Origin: an uncultured Lachnospiraceae bacterium
Lineage (GTDB): Bacteria; Bacillota; Clostridia; Lachnospirales; Lachnospiraceae
Assembly: GCA_910586255.1 (NCBI GenBank)
Contig: CAJUHR010000021.1
Location: forward strand, 19,151 to 83,150
Reading direction: 5' to 3'
Length of the DNA: 64,000 nucleotides
The position numbers and the translations under genes are program-made. The notes beneath the pieces were generated by a model. It made no database searches, was not told the DNA's origin, and was given only the letters and a program-made list of their open reading frames with translations. Positions within the stretch are counted from its first letter, which is position 1. Each line of letters starts with the position of its first letter. This document shows, in pieces, positions 33,769 through 41,725 of the stretch.

Positions 33769-35265
33769 TTATTTTAAACCGTATTTTTCCAGTTTTTCGT
33801 AGAAGGAACGCCGGGAAAGTCCCAGCTCATTGATGGCAATGCTTTTGTTACCTTTGTTTCTTTCCAGAGCATCCCGGATCATCTGTCTTTCCAGTTCCTC
33901 AATGGCATCCTTAAGCCGCCGGGGGCCGGAGGGCTCCTTCTCTTCCTTGTAGAAATCTCCCCGCAGATACTGGGGCAGATCTTTGATTTCGATAATATTG
34001 CCGCTGCGGACGATCATGGCAAATTCAATGACATTCTGAAGCTCCCGCACATTGCCGGGCCAGTCATTTTCCTCCAGTATCCGCGTGACGCCCGGAGTAA
34101 GATCCGTGTTCTCATCTCCGCCATAATGCTTGATAAAGTACCGCACCAAAGGCATGATATCCTCTCTCCGCTCCCTCAGGGGCGGAATGCAGATGGGAAC
34201 CACATGAAGCCGGTAATACAAATCTCCTCGAAATTCCTTTTTTTCCACCATCTCTTCCAAATTTCGGTTGGTGGAGGCGATGACACGCACATCCAGCTTG
34301 ATGGTTTTTGTGCCGCCGACCCGCTCCAGCTCCTTTTCCTGAAGAACCCGGAGAAGCTTGGCCTGCATGGAAAGGCTCATATCGCCGATCTCATCTAAAA
34401 GAATGGTTCCCTTGTTGGCCAACTCAAATTTGCCCAGCTTTCCTCCACGCTTGGCTCCGGTGAAGGCCCCGTCTTCATAGCCAAACAGCTCACTCTCCAA
34501 AAGATTTTCCGGAATAGAGGCGCAGTTGACCTTGATCATAGGCCGGTCCTTACGGGGGCTGGCTCCGTGGATGCACTTGGCCATTACCTCCTTGCCCACA
34601 CCGCTTTCTCCCTGAATGAGCACCGTACAGCTTGTGGGAGACACCTTGGCCGCCAGCTCCAAGGATCTCTTTAGGTTTCGGTTGAGGCTGATGTAGGATT
34701 GAAAGGAGATGGGAAGCTCGGCCGTTTCCAGCTGGGAAGCCAAGTATTGAACCATCTCCTTTGATTTCTGCAGGCGTCTTGTAAGACGCACGATCTCCGT
34801 CACATCTTTAAAAATAGCACACGCGCCGATTTTTTTCCTCTGTGAGTCATAAAGGGGAAATGCATGGCCGATAGAATCGATATTTAATGACTGGATATAT
34901 TCCATAGCTTCCGGGCCATCCTGCGGCGTTTCGGCATCCTTTAAAGAATCCAAATGCAGGGGAAGGGCCGGCTCCTTATAGCCCTTTTTGCCAGCCGGCT
35001 CTTCACCGGAGGGGAGGAGAACAACGCTCTCCTCCATCACCCGCAAAAGCTTGGCCTGTGGCTCTATGTCGTAAAGGCTTCGGCCTAAAAGCCGCTCCGG
35101 CTTGACACGCATACATTCTGCATAAAAACGGTTGATGTAGACTACGATTCCCTCGCAGTCTATGACAATGACTGCGTATTCCATGTTTTCCAGGATATCC
35201 AGCAGGGTGCCCAGTTCCCAGCGCTTAAAGTACTTTGTGGTTTTGAGTCTTGATTCTAAAGTCAT
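33769..35265 (-). CDS. PAS-domain sigma-54-dependent activator
   Basis: The 498-residue protein has a PAS sensor (about residues 20-170, starting [20 protein letters not shown]). The AAA+ sigma-54 interaction domain carries Walker A GESGVGKE (near 223), the GAFTGA loop that touches sigma-54 (near 270), and LLDEIGDMS as Walker B. A Fis-type HTH ends the protein ([20 protein letters not shown]). It is an enhancer-binding activator opening promoters held by sigma-54. It lies in the middle of a cluster with five -24/-12 promoters, so those units are its likely targets. No receiver domain is present, so a ligand or redox signal through the PAS domain is likely. Its own upstream region has no -24/-12 site that I can see. 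Confidence 0.94.
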   Translation of the reverse strand: MTLESRLKTTKYFKRWELGTLLDILENMEYAVIVIDCEGIVVYINRFYAECMRVKPERLLGRSLYDIEPQAKLLRVMEESVVLLPSGEEPAGKKGYKEPALPLHLDSLKDAETPQDGPEAMEYIQSLNIDSIGHAFPLYDSQRKKIGACAIFKDVTEIVRLTRRLQKSKEMVQYLASQLETAELPISFQSYISLNRNLKRSLELAAKVSPTSCTVLIQGESGVGKEVMAKCIHGASPRKDRPMIKVNCASIPENLLESELFGYEDGAFTGAKRGGKLGKFELANKGTILLDEIGDMSLSMQAKLLRVLQEKELERVGGTKTIKLDVRVIASTNRNLEEMVEKKEFRGDLYYRLHVVPICIPPLRERREDIMPLVRYFIKHYGGDENTDLTPGVTRILEENDWPGNVRELQNVIEFAMIVRSGNIIEIKDLPQYLRGDFYKEEKEPSGPRRLKDAIEELERQMIRDALERNKGNKSIAINELGLSRRSFYEKLEKYGLK

Positions 35266-35384
35266 TCGTTTCTCCCTTGGTGAGTGATTGGTAAAAAAGT
35301 TGTTAATTTTTTCTCAACATAGGTTTATTATAGCTGTTTTTTTGTTGGAATTCAATGATTTAAATAGGCAGTTAATCAACGACA

Positions 35385-35420
35385 AAAATTCAGGGTACTG
35401 AAATCAGTACCCCGAATTTT
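35385..35420. terminator. Terminator between GntP permease and activator genes
   Basis: AAAATTC-GGGTACTG pairs with CAGTACCC-GAATTTT with single mismatches, with A/T runs on both sides. It separates the end of the permease unit from the activator gene. Confidence 0.8.
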
Positions 35421-35492
35421 CACGGGAGATCTCTGCAAATCGTGATATAAGCTAAGCAGATAAACACTTTTGTGGTTTGGCGTGTAGTTAAA

Positions 35493-36824
35493 TTATACAA
35501 TACCAAACTGAGCGATAATGGAAAGGAACACTGCCACGATGAGAGGAATCACTACGGAGCAGACACCCATGGGGCGGTAGCCTACCTTGTGGGGAAGTCT
35601 TGCCTGGGTCAGCTCGTTGATGATGGTGCCGTTGCTGGGAAGAGAGTCAAGCCCTCCGGAGCAAATGGTGGAAATACGATGAACAACCTGGGGATTCATG
35701 GCCAGTCCGCCTTCGGACACAGGGCCGATAAATCGGTTGGCCAACGCATTCAGAGCGATGGTCAGACCGCCTGCGGAAGAGCCGGCCACACCGGCAGCCA
35801 CATTTACGGCGACAACCACCTGGAACTCGCCAGGTCCCGGAATGTTGTTCAAGGCGCCGCAGATGATGGCAAAGCCCGTGGTGGCTCCCACAACAGAGCC
35901 AAAGGCGATAACCATGGATGCGGTACACACGGAGTTGATGGACTGCATAGCGCCCCGCTTAAAAGTCTCGATCTTGGCACCCAGTCTTTTCCAATAAATA
36001 ATATAACCTATAATAATACCGAAAGTTGCGGAAATATATACGGGCTGTTTTAACACATTCAGGCATACGATCAGCACGATAGAGGGAATCAGGCAGGTGA
36101 TGATATTCATCTCCTTGAAATTCTCGTCCTCCTGCATCAGATTGACCTTGGCGATCTCTTCGCCTGTGGGAAGAAAGCCTTCATGGTTTTTCTCAACCTG
36201 GGTAATCTCCCATTTAAAGTAGATACCAGCCAGGATGATTGCCAGCAGACACCCGATCAGGCCCAGCACGGGAGCAGCCATGGCATTGGTTCCCAGGGCC
36301 TCGCCGGCGATTACATTATTTACGGAGGGAGAGCCTGGCGCCATGGTCAGAGCCAGCACACCGGCGCCCAGAATATTCACGCCATAAAGCCTCCACGGCA
36401 CGTCCAGCTCCTGAAACATTTCCTTGGCGATTGCAATGACTGTGAAGAAAGCAACAAACACACTTACACCGCCGTAGCCTAAAATGAAGGAGAGAGCTGC
36501 CAGGGACCAGAGAGCCATGAGCTTCTCCCGCCCGGGGAATTTTCTGGCAATGCGGCCAAATTTCAATCCAATGGATTTCGCCGCGCCGCTGTCGCCCATC
36601 ATGGCTCCAAAGATGGCGCCGGTGAACATGGTCAGGAAATATTTTTGAATAAATCCGGCCATACCTTCCATGTAAGCGCCGCTCATGCCCGCCGCCACAT
36701 CCATGCCGCTGAAGATCAGCACAAGGATGGAGACCAAAGGCGCAACGATAACCGCGGGAATCCCCTTGTAACATGTGTAGATCAATAGTGCCACTGCCAG
36801 AAGAATACCTATGATGCTTATCAT
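35493..36824 (-). CDS. GntP-family permease
   Basis: The 443-residue protein has about 12 hydrophobic segments and the GntP-type pattern: MISIIGILLAVALLIYTCYKG at the start, FFTVIAIAKEMFQELDVP, LALTMAPGSPSVNNVIAG and GLDSLPSNGTIINEL near the end. GntP proteins import gluconate or other small hydroxy-acids with protons. In this context it is the likely entry route for the acid degraded by the neighbouring CoA-ester pathway. GGGGGT six bases before the ATG at 36824 decides the start over an extension to 36893. It is transcribed alone from a -24/-12 promoter at 36941 and ends at a terminator. Confidence 0.9.
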   Translation of the reverse strand: MISIIGILLAVALLIYTCYKGIPAVIVAPLVSILVLIFSGMDVAAGMSGAYMEGMAGFIQKYFLTMFTGAIFGAMMGDSGAAKSIGLKFGRIARKFPGREKLMALWSLAALSFILGYGGVSVFVAFFTVIAIAKEMFQELDVPWRLYGVNILGAGVLALTMAPGSPSVNNVIAGEALGTNAMAAPVLGLIGCLLAIILAGIYFKWEITQVEKNHEGFLPTGEEIAKVNLMQEDENFKEMNIITCLIPSIVLIVCLNVLKQPVYISATFGIIIGYIIYWKRLGAKIETFKRGAMQSINSVCTASMVIAFGSVVGATTGFAIICGALNNIPGPGEFQVVVAVNVAAGVAGSSAGGLTIALNALANRFIGPVSEGGLAMNPQVVHRISTICSGGLDSLPSNGTIINELTQARLPHKVGYRPMGVCSVVIPLIVAVFLSIIAQFGIV

Positions 36825-36940
36825 TTCTTTACCCCCTTTAAGGTGAGACGCCGGGCAGCGGCCGCAAGCTCTTCCCGTGCGATAAAAGAACAACCGCCGT
36901 TGCCTCCCTTGTCTCTGTTAATTTATCAACAATATTAAAG

Positions 36941-36956
36941 AGCAAGTTCCCTGCCA
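36941..36956 (-). promoter_or_regulatory. Sigma-54 promoter of the GntP permease gene
   Basis: Read on the minus strand, TGGCAG-N5-TTGCT matches the -24/-12 consensus. The start codon is about 117 bases downstream. Confidence 0.87.
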
Positions 36957-37026
36957 ATTTTTTTCTCTCCCGAAAAAGCCTTAAAAAGTAAGAAAAACTA
37001 TATTTTTTTCTCGGATTTAAAAAATA

Positions 37027-37098
37027 TGTATGTTTAATATACACTTTTGCTCTTAAACATTGTATCCTTTCTGCACAACGCTGTATATTTTTTGCACA
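37027..37098. promoter_or_regulatory. Two activator sites upstream of the permease promoter
   Basis: TGTAT-N7-ATACA is perfect at 37027-37043, and TGTAT-N7-GCACA (two mismatches) lies at 37082-37098. They are about 70 and 125 bases upstream of the -24 element, as expected for enhancer sites of a sigma-54 activator. Confidence 0.65.
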
Positions 37099-37193
37099 TT
37101 TTCAACATATAGACAGGATATCATTGTGCGATTTGTCATAATCATGTAAAACAATATCATCATATTATATAATTTAGACACAGAGGCATTCAG

Positions 37194-37232
37194 CCTTGGA
37201 AAACGGGCCACCTTCCTCCCCGTTTTCCAAGG
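37194..37232. terminator. Strong hairpin after the SDR gene
   Basis: CCTTGGAAAACGGG and CCCGTTTTCCAAGG form a perfect 14-bp stem with an 11-base loop just past the SDR gene's stop. There is no clear U-run on the minus-strand transcript, so it may insulate the permease enhancers from read-through. Confidence 0.6.
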
Positions 37233-37271
37233 CGTACCCCTTGAAACAATCTATCTGTACAACAAAATCCT

Positions 37272-38063
37272 TTAGTTACAAGTAGTCCCCATATCAGCAG
37301 CAATATACGCGCCAGTAATAATACTTGATGCATCAGAAGCCAGGAACACAGCCACGGCAGCGATCTCTTTGATCTCCCCCAGCCGCTTCAAAGCTGTTTT
37401 TGCCAGAATCTGTTCCCGAACTCTGGGAATGGCCAAAGGAGCTTCATTGATTGCAGTGGGAACATATCCCGGGCAGATGGCATTGGCTGTGATTCCATAG
37501 CGGCCCCACTCCATAGCCTCTGTCTTGGAAAGGCTGATCACACCAGATTTGGAGGCGCAGTAGGCAGCGATATTCTTGGTTCCCACCAGGCCGCCGGCAG
37601 AAGAAATGTTGATCACCCGTCCCTTGATTTCCTTTTCAATCATAACCTTGGCAGCCTCCGCGCCGCAGATGAATACGCCCTTTAAATCCGTATCCACCAC
37701 CTCATCCCACTCGTCATCGGTCATTTCCACCACTCTCTTGGTAATTCCGATACCGGCGTTGCAGACCATAATATCCAGTTTGCCGAAGGCCTCAACGGTT
37801 TTCTTTATCATGGCCTGGACCTCATCACGGTTTCTGACGTCAGCCTTGAAGCCGATGGTCTCGCCTCCCATCTCATTGATTTCCCCGGAAACCCGGTCGC
37901 AGTCAGCCTGGTCTAAGCCGTTGATGACCACCTTGGCGCCGTAGGCGCAGAAGGCCACAGCCATACCATAGCCGAGACCGGTACAGCTTCCGGTGATAAT
38001 GGCGACCTTTCCTGTAAGGTCAAATGCAGGGATCTCAAAAGGTGTGTTTTTCAGTTCGATCAT
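37272..38063 (-). CDS. Short-chain dehydrogenase/reductase
   Basis: This 263-residue classical SDR has the nucleotide-binding glycine motif TGSCTGLGYGMA, the CNAGIG motif, the catalytic serine in NISSAGG, and YCASKSG with the Tyr-x3-Lys pair. The family oxidises or reduces secondary alcohols; the closest look is to gluconate-5-dehydrogenase/3-hydroxyacyl types. Here it may interconvert a hydroxy-acid and keto-acid or a semialdehyde entering the CoA pathway. It is the second gene of a two-gene unit with the YczE-like gene, 29 bases downstream of it, with GGAGAT before the ATG. Confidence 0.92.
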   Translation of the reverse strand: MIELKNTPFEIPAFDLTGKVAIITGSCTGLGYGMAVAFCAYGAKVVINGLDQADCDRVSGEINEMGGETIGFKADVRNRDEVQAMIKKTVEAFGKLDIMVCNAGIGITKRVVEMTDDEWDEVVDTDLKGVFICGAEAAKVMIEKEIKGRVINISSAGGLVGTKNIAAYCASKSGVISLSKTEAMEWGRYGITANAICPGYVPTAINEAPLAIPRVREQILAKTALKRLGEIKEIAAVAVFLASDASSIITGAYIAADMGTTCN

Positions 38064-38092
38064 GGTTTTATATCTCCTTTTCTATAAAATAA

Positions 38093-38755
38093 TTAATTTG
38101 TTTTGGCAGGAAGATTCAGGAAACCGGCAAGCCGGGGGCCCATGAACCGTCCCACATATTTGGAAAACCAGCCAATCATGACGGCTGAGATCAGAGTGCC
38201 CTCTCTCACGCCTTCCACTCTCCTTAAGAATACAAGAGAGATTACAAGAGCCAGCGCCACCATAGAGGAATCAAAAATAATCTTGCAGGTGCCAAAATCC
38301 TTTTTGGTCAGCCGTTCAATACAAACGGCCACCCCTTCCCCGGGCAGCATGCCGAAATCCGACATAACCACTCCGCACACGCCCACAGCCAGGACAAAAC
38401 AGCCAAAGATCAGATACGCCAGCCGGGCCACGTAGGACTGCGGGATAAAACCGCCGAACAGGATGCCGGTCAAATCAATCAGCACCGCAAAGACAGAGCT
38501 TAAAATAAACTGGGTGAGAAACTTTCTCAGGGTGTATTCCTTGCCAAGGACTACCTTCTGTATTACATAAAGAATGGCGTTTAAGTACATGGTGCAGGTA
38601 CCCAGAGACTGTCCTACCACAAAAGAAAATGCAAAGGGAGCACTTGTGATCGGTGAGATCCCCAGATTGCATACCTTGACTACGGTGATTCCGGCCGCAT
38701 AGATAAATGAGCCAATGAGACAAACAATAATTTTTCTGATCAGATATTTATTCAT
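38093..38755 (-). CDS. YczE/YyaS-like integral membrane protein
   Basis: The 220-residue protein has five to six membrane segments. It matches the YczE/YyaS/YitT-like group: GSFIYAAGITVVKVCNLGISP near the start, a GVVMSDFGMLPGEGVAVCIE block, and DSSMVALALVISLVF. The group has no established substrate. It is the first gene of the unit controlled by the -24/-12 promoter at 38930, ahead of the SDR gene, so a second transport or export step in the same pathway is possible. AAAGGGGG lies before the ATG. Confidence 0.85.
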   Translation of the reverse strand: MNKYLIRKIIVCLIGSFIYAAGITVVKVCNLGISPITSAPFAFSFVVGQSLGTCTMYLNAILYVIQKVVLGKEYTLRKFLTQFILSSVFAVLIDLTGILFGGFIPQSYVARLAYLIFGCFVLAVGVCGVVMSDFGMLPGEGVAVCIERLTKKDFGTCKIIFDSSMVALALVISLVFLRRVEGVREGTLISAVMIGWFSKYVGRFMGPRLAGFLNLPAKTN

Positions 38756-38803
38756 CTGATACCCCCTTTACCTTTTTGATGTACTTTTGGAACTTCTTTT
38801 GTT

Positions 38804-38821
38804 GTTACTGTAAACAGTAAC
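38804..38821. repeat. GTTACTG palindrome
   Basis: GTTACTG-TAAA-CAGTAAC is a perfect 7-bp inverted repeat in the leader between the sigma-54 promoter at 38930 and the YczE-like gene. It matches the ends of the element at 33573. Confidence 0.5.
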
Positions 38822-38929
38822 CTTTTGCTCCTTGTTTCTAAACAGAAACTTTATTTGCACCTGTCTGTGCCATTTGCTCTGTCCGCAGTTTTCCGCACGT
38901 AAAGGACGACTCCTCTGCATGATTAAAAC

Positions 38930-38945
38930 AGCAAATTTTGTGCCA
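38930..38945 (-). promoter_or_regulatory. Sigma-54 promoter of the YczE-like/SDR unit
   Basis: Read on the minus strand, TGGCAC-N5-TTGCT is a full consensus -24/-12 promoter. The leader to the start codon is about 165 bases. I find no TGTAT-N7-ATACA site in the adjacent nitroreductase coding sequence. Confidence 0.88.
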
Positions 38946-38951
38946 AAAGCA

Positions 38952-39752
38952 TCACATCCAGGTTACGTTGAGATCTTTTCTGGGAGCGCTTCGCAGATAA
39001 GTAATATCGGTATAGCCAATGCCGATGGCATTGACCAGACATTCATCTTCCTGCACTCCCAATCCCTTTCGCAGCAATTTATCTGCCTCAAAGGCATCGC
39101 CGAAAAATCCATTGACACAGGAGCCAAGGCCTTCTGTCTCACACAAAAGCTGGATATAGGCGGTTGCCAGTCCTCCGTCTTTTCTCACATTAAAGCCCTC
39201 TTTCCGGTTGCCGATAATCAGAAGAATCACAGGCGCCCCGTAGAAGAGCTCATCCCGCCCGTTTTCACTTTCCTGACAGATCCTCTTAAAGGCGGGAGCA
39301 TAAAAGCCGCCGTTCTCGGCCAGACTTCCCAGGATTTTTGCGGCCTGTCCGGCCAGTTCGCCTGCCCGGTCCATGACGGCAATGTAGCGCAGCGCCTGGC
39401 GGTTTCCGCCGGTTCCGGCAAAACGGGCTCCGTCTAAGATTTTTTCAATCACGGCCTTGCCCGGAACCTTCTTATTATAGGAACGGATACTTCTGCGAAA
39501 TTTCATCCGGTTGAGAAGCCCATCGGTTGTGGCCAGCTCCAGGCCCTCTGACCATTCCAGAGACTCCCGGTTGTCATAACAGTCCATCTCAATGGCGCTT
39601 ACAGGGCAGCGGGCCATGCAGTGCCCGCAGGAGATGCATCGCTTTTCTCCCTTAAAAAAGGCCTTGCCGTTTTGAAGCCGGATGCAAAACATAGAACATT
39701 CCTTTACGCAGGTTCCACAGCCAGTACATTTCTCTTCATGGATAATAATCAT
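38952..39752 (-). CDS. Ferredoxin-nitroreductase fusion
   Basis: The 266-residue protein begins with two 4Fe-4S motifs (CTGCGTCVKECSMFC and CISCGHCMARCP, within residues 9-55). A nitroreductase-fold FMN domain follows (RRSIRSYNKKVPGKAVIEKI near the start; GGLATAYIQLLCETEGLGSC and ECLVNAIGIGY near the end). Fusions of this type transfer electrons from ferredoxin to an FMN-bound substrate in anaerobes. In this cluster it could recycle reduced ferredoxin from the bifurcating Etf complex or reduce an intermediate; both are inferences. GGAGGC before the ATG at 39752 decides the start. It is divergent from the dehydratase genes, and both directions have -24/-12 promoters. Confidence 0.9.
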   Translation of the reverse strand: MIIIHEEKCTGCGTCVKECSMFCIRLQNGKAFFKGEKRCISCGHCMARCPVSAIEMDCYDNRESLEWSEGLELATTDGLLNRMKFRRSIRSYNKKVPGKAVIEKILDGARFAGTGGNRQALRYIAVMDRAGELAGQAAKILGSLAENGGFYAPAFKRICQESENGRDELFYGAPVILLIIGNRKEGFNVRKDGGLATAYIQLLCETEGLGSCVNGFFGDAFEADKLLRKGLGVQEDECLVNAIGIGYTDITYLRSAPRKDLNVTWM

Positions 39753-39808
39753 AAGATGCCTCCTTTGACAATTAAAAATTTTTAAAAATTTTCTTATCCC
39801 ATTGTAAC

Positions 39809-39824
39809 AGCAAGTATTATGCCA
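39809..39824 (-). promoter_or_regulatory. Sigma-54 promoter of the nitroreductase gene
   Basis: Read on the minus strand, TGGCAT-N5-TTGCT matches the -24/-12 consensus, 57 bases before the start codon. Confidence 0.85.
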
Positions 39825-39843
39825 GCATTTATGGCGGTGAATT

Positions 39844-39891
39844 TGTATACTTTTCATACAACGGAACCGGACAGCGTGTGGTTTTTATACA
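39844..39891. promoter_or_regulatory. Shared divergent activator sites
   Basis: TGTAT-N7-ATACA is perfect at 39844-39860, and CGTGT-N7-ATACA at 39875-39891 is a weaker second copy. They lie between the two divergent sigma-54 promoters and could serve both. Confidence 0.68.
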
Positions 39892-39941
39892 AAAAATCTC
39901 AATTGGCCGGGCTATAAGCCGGCAGATTAGCGTTTTATTTC

Positions 39942-39957
39942 TGGCATGATATTTGCT
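39942..39957 (+). promoter_or_regulatory. Sigma-54 promoter of the dehydratase operon
   Basis: TGGCAT-N5-TTGCT matches the -24/-12 consensus. The first dehydratase start codon is 64 bases downstream. Confidence 0.88.
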
Positions 39958-40020
39958 CATTAATTTTGGTGTAAGGAATTTAATAAACAAGAGAAATGAG
40001 AAGAAAGGAAGGAAAACAAA

Positions 40021-41637
40021 ATGGCGGTTGGAACCTACGAACAGTACAAAGAGCGTCTTCTGAAAATGAAGCCCAATGTATATCTGAACGGCAAATGTGT
40101 GGACCGTTCAAACGGAAAAGAAGGAGAGGAGAGGGATCTGGCCGACTGGATCAAGGGCGGCACCTATGTAATGAAGCAGTGCTACGATGTGGCCAATGAT
40201 CCCAGATACGCGGATGTGTGTGTGACTACCTCCCATATTAACGGGGAGACCATTAACCGATGCACTCATATCCATCACAGCATGGACGACCTGCTAAAAA
40301 AGCAGCTGATGACCCGCCTCATCTGCCAGCACGTAGGGGGCTGTATGCAGCGGTGCATGGGAACAGATGCCATGAACGCTCTGTATTCCGTGACCTATGA
40401 CTGTGATGAGGCCTGCGGGACAGAGTACCATCAGAGACTTTTAAAATACATTGAATACTGTCAGAAATACGACCTGGTTTGCAACTGTGCTCAGACAGAT
40501 GTGAAGGGCTCCCGCAATCCCAAATACAAGAGAGCGCATATGCAGCCGGATCCGGATTCCTTTGTTCATGTGGTGGAGACCGATGTGGACGGAATCGGCG
40601 TGGACGGAAAGCCCTGTAAGGGAATCATTGTCCGGGGAGCAAAAATCTGCAACTCCTGCGCCCCCTATGTGGATGAGATTATTGTGAACCCCACCAAGTT
40701 TATGAGCCAGGATGACAGTGACTATGCAGTGGCCTTTGCTCTTCCGGCGGACTGGGACGGCATTAAGCTGATGGCCCTTCCGGGACTCCATCACAAGAGA
40801 ACCCATTTGGATGCTCCCTACGCAAAGATCGGCGATGTGGAGAGCCTGACCATTTTTGACAACTGCTTTGTGCCCTATGACCGGGTGTTTATGTGCGGCC
40901 GTGACAATGAAGGGGTGGCCCGCTATGCCGGATATCTGGCATTGATGTTTGCCCACTACCATCGTCATTCCTACACCGGTTGTAAGACGGCCGTGTCCGA
41001 GGTGATTGCGTCACAGGCCGCTCTGGTGGCGGATGTCAATGACATTGCAAGAGAATCTCATGTGCGGGAGAAGCTGTGCGATATTATCCAGACTGCGGAG
41101 CTGGTGTTTGCGGCAGGAGAGGCGGCCGCCCATCACGCAATCCAGTTCCCCTCAGGGCAGTGGGTGCCGGATGAGGTGCTGACCAACGCAGGACGCCGGT
41201 TGGCCGGGCACAACATGTACCATGAGTATGAGACCTTAGCAGACTTAACAGGCGGTGTCTGTGCGTCCCTTCCCACAGAGGAGAGCTTCTTTGCCCCGGA
41301 GACCGCGGAGCTGTGCAACAAATATATCCGCCGCAATCCGGCTTACAGCGCGGAGGATACCCACCGGGTAATGCGAATGATGGAGAATAAGCTGTGCGAT
41401 TCCTATGAGGCCGCCCAGGCAGTTGCCGGTGTGCACGGCGGAGGATCGCCGCTCATGGAGACAATCACCCTGATGAGCCGTTATGATCTGGAGGAATTAA
41501 AGAAGATTGCCAAGTATCTGGCAGGAATTCCCGGATATGAGAAGTGCCCCCGCTATGAGCGCAGCGCTCACACGGCAACCCCCAGAGCCATGCTGGCTAA
41601 GTTTGATGCCATGGCGGCGAAGAAGGAAGCAAAATAA
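40021..41637 (+). CDS. abfD: 4-hydroxybutyryl-CoA dehydratase homologue, copy 1
   Basis: The family uses FAD and a 4Fe-4S cluster to dehydrate 4-hydroxybutyryl-CoA to crotonyl-CoA by a ketyl-radical route and also isomerises vinylacetyl-CoA. The 538-residue protein keeps all four cluster ligands of the known enzyme: Cys108 and Cys112 in GGCMQRCMGTDAMNA, and His314 and Cys321 in HYHRHSYTGC. It also has TGGVCASLPTEESF. At 538 residues it is about 50 longer than the Clostridium aminobutyricum enzyme as I recall it, with extra sequence around residues 185-215, so the substrate may differ. A strong GGAAGG site precedes the ATG. It is the first gene downstream of the sigma-54 promoter at 39942. Confidence 0.88.
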   Translation: MAVGTYEQYKERLLKMKPNVYLNGKCVDRSNGKEGEERDLADWIKGGTYVMKQCYDVANDPRYADVCVTTSHINGETINRCTHIHHSMDDLLKKQLMTRLICQHVGGCMQRCMGTDAMNALYSVTYDCDEACGTEYHQRLLKYIEYCQKYDLVCNCAQTDVKGSRNPKYKRAHMQPDPDSFVHVVETDVDGIGVDGKPCKGIIVRGAKICNSCAPYVDEIIVNPTKFMSQDDSDYAVAFALPADWDGIKLMALPGLHHKRTHLDAPYAKIGDVESLTIFDNCFVPYDRVFMCGRDNEGVARYAGYLALMFAHYHRHSYTGCKTAVSEVIASQAALVADVNDIARESHVREKLCDIIQTAELVFAAGEAAAHHAIQFPSGQWVPDEVLTNAGRRLAGHNMYHEYETLADLTGGVCASLPTEESFFAPETAELCNKYIRRNPAYSAEDTHRVMRMMENKLCDSYEAAQAVAGVHGGGSPLMETITLMSRYDLEELKKIAKYLAGIPGYEKCPRYERSAHTATPRAMLAKFDAMAAKKEAK

Positions 41638-41725
41638 GGGGCAGGAAAAAGATAATCCAACACTTCTGCACAGAGGTGCTTAAGAAGCGTCTAAATATAA
41701 ATCAAGAAAAGGAAGGTAAAAAGTT

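Noticed and set aside
35472..36053. Long + strand frame opposite the GntP permease gene
   Set aside because: The permease on the minus strand has clear membrane and family motifs. The + frame is its antisense shadow.
38756..38929. Additional -24/-12 site at TTGCACCTGTCTGTGCCA
   Set aside because: The spacing is off by one and the -12 half is mismatched. The full-consensus site at 38930-38945 explains the unit.
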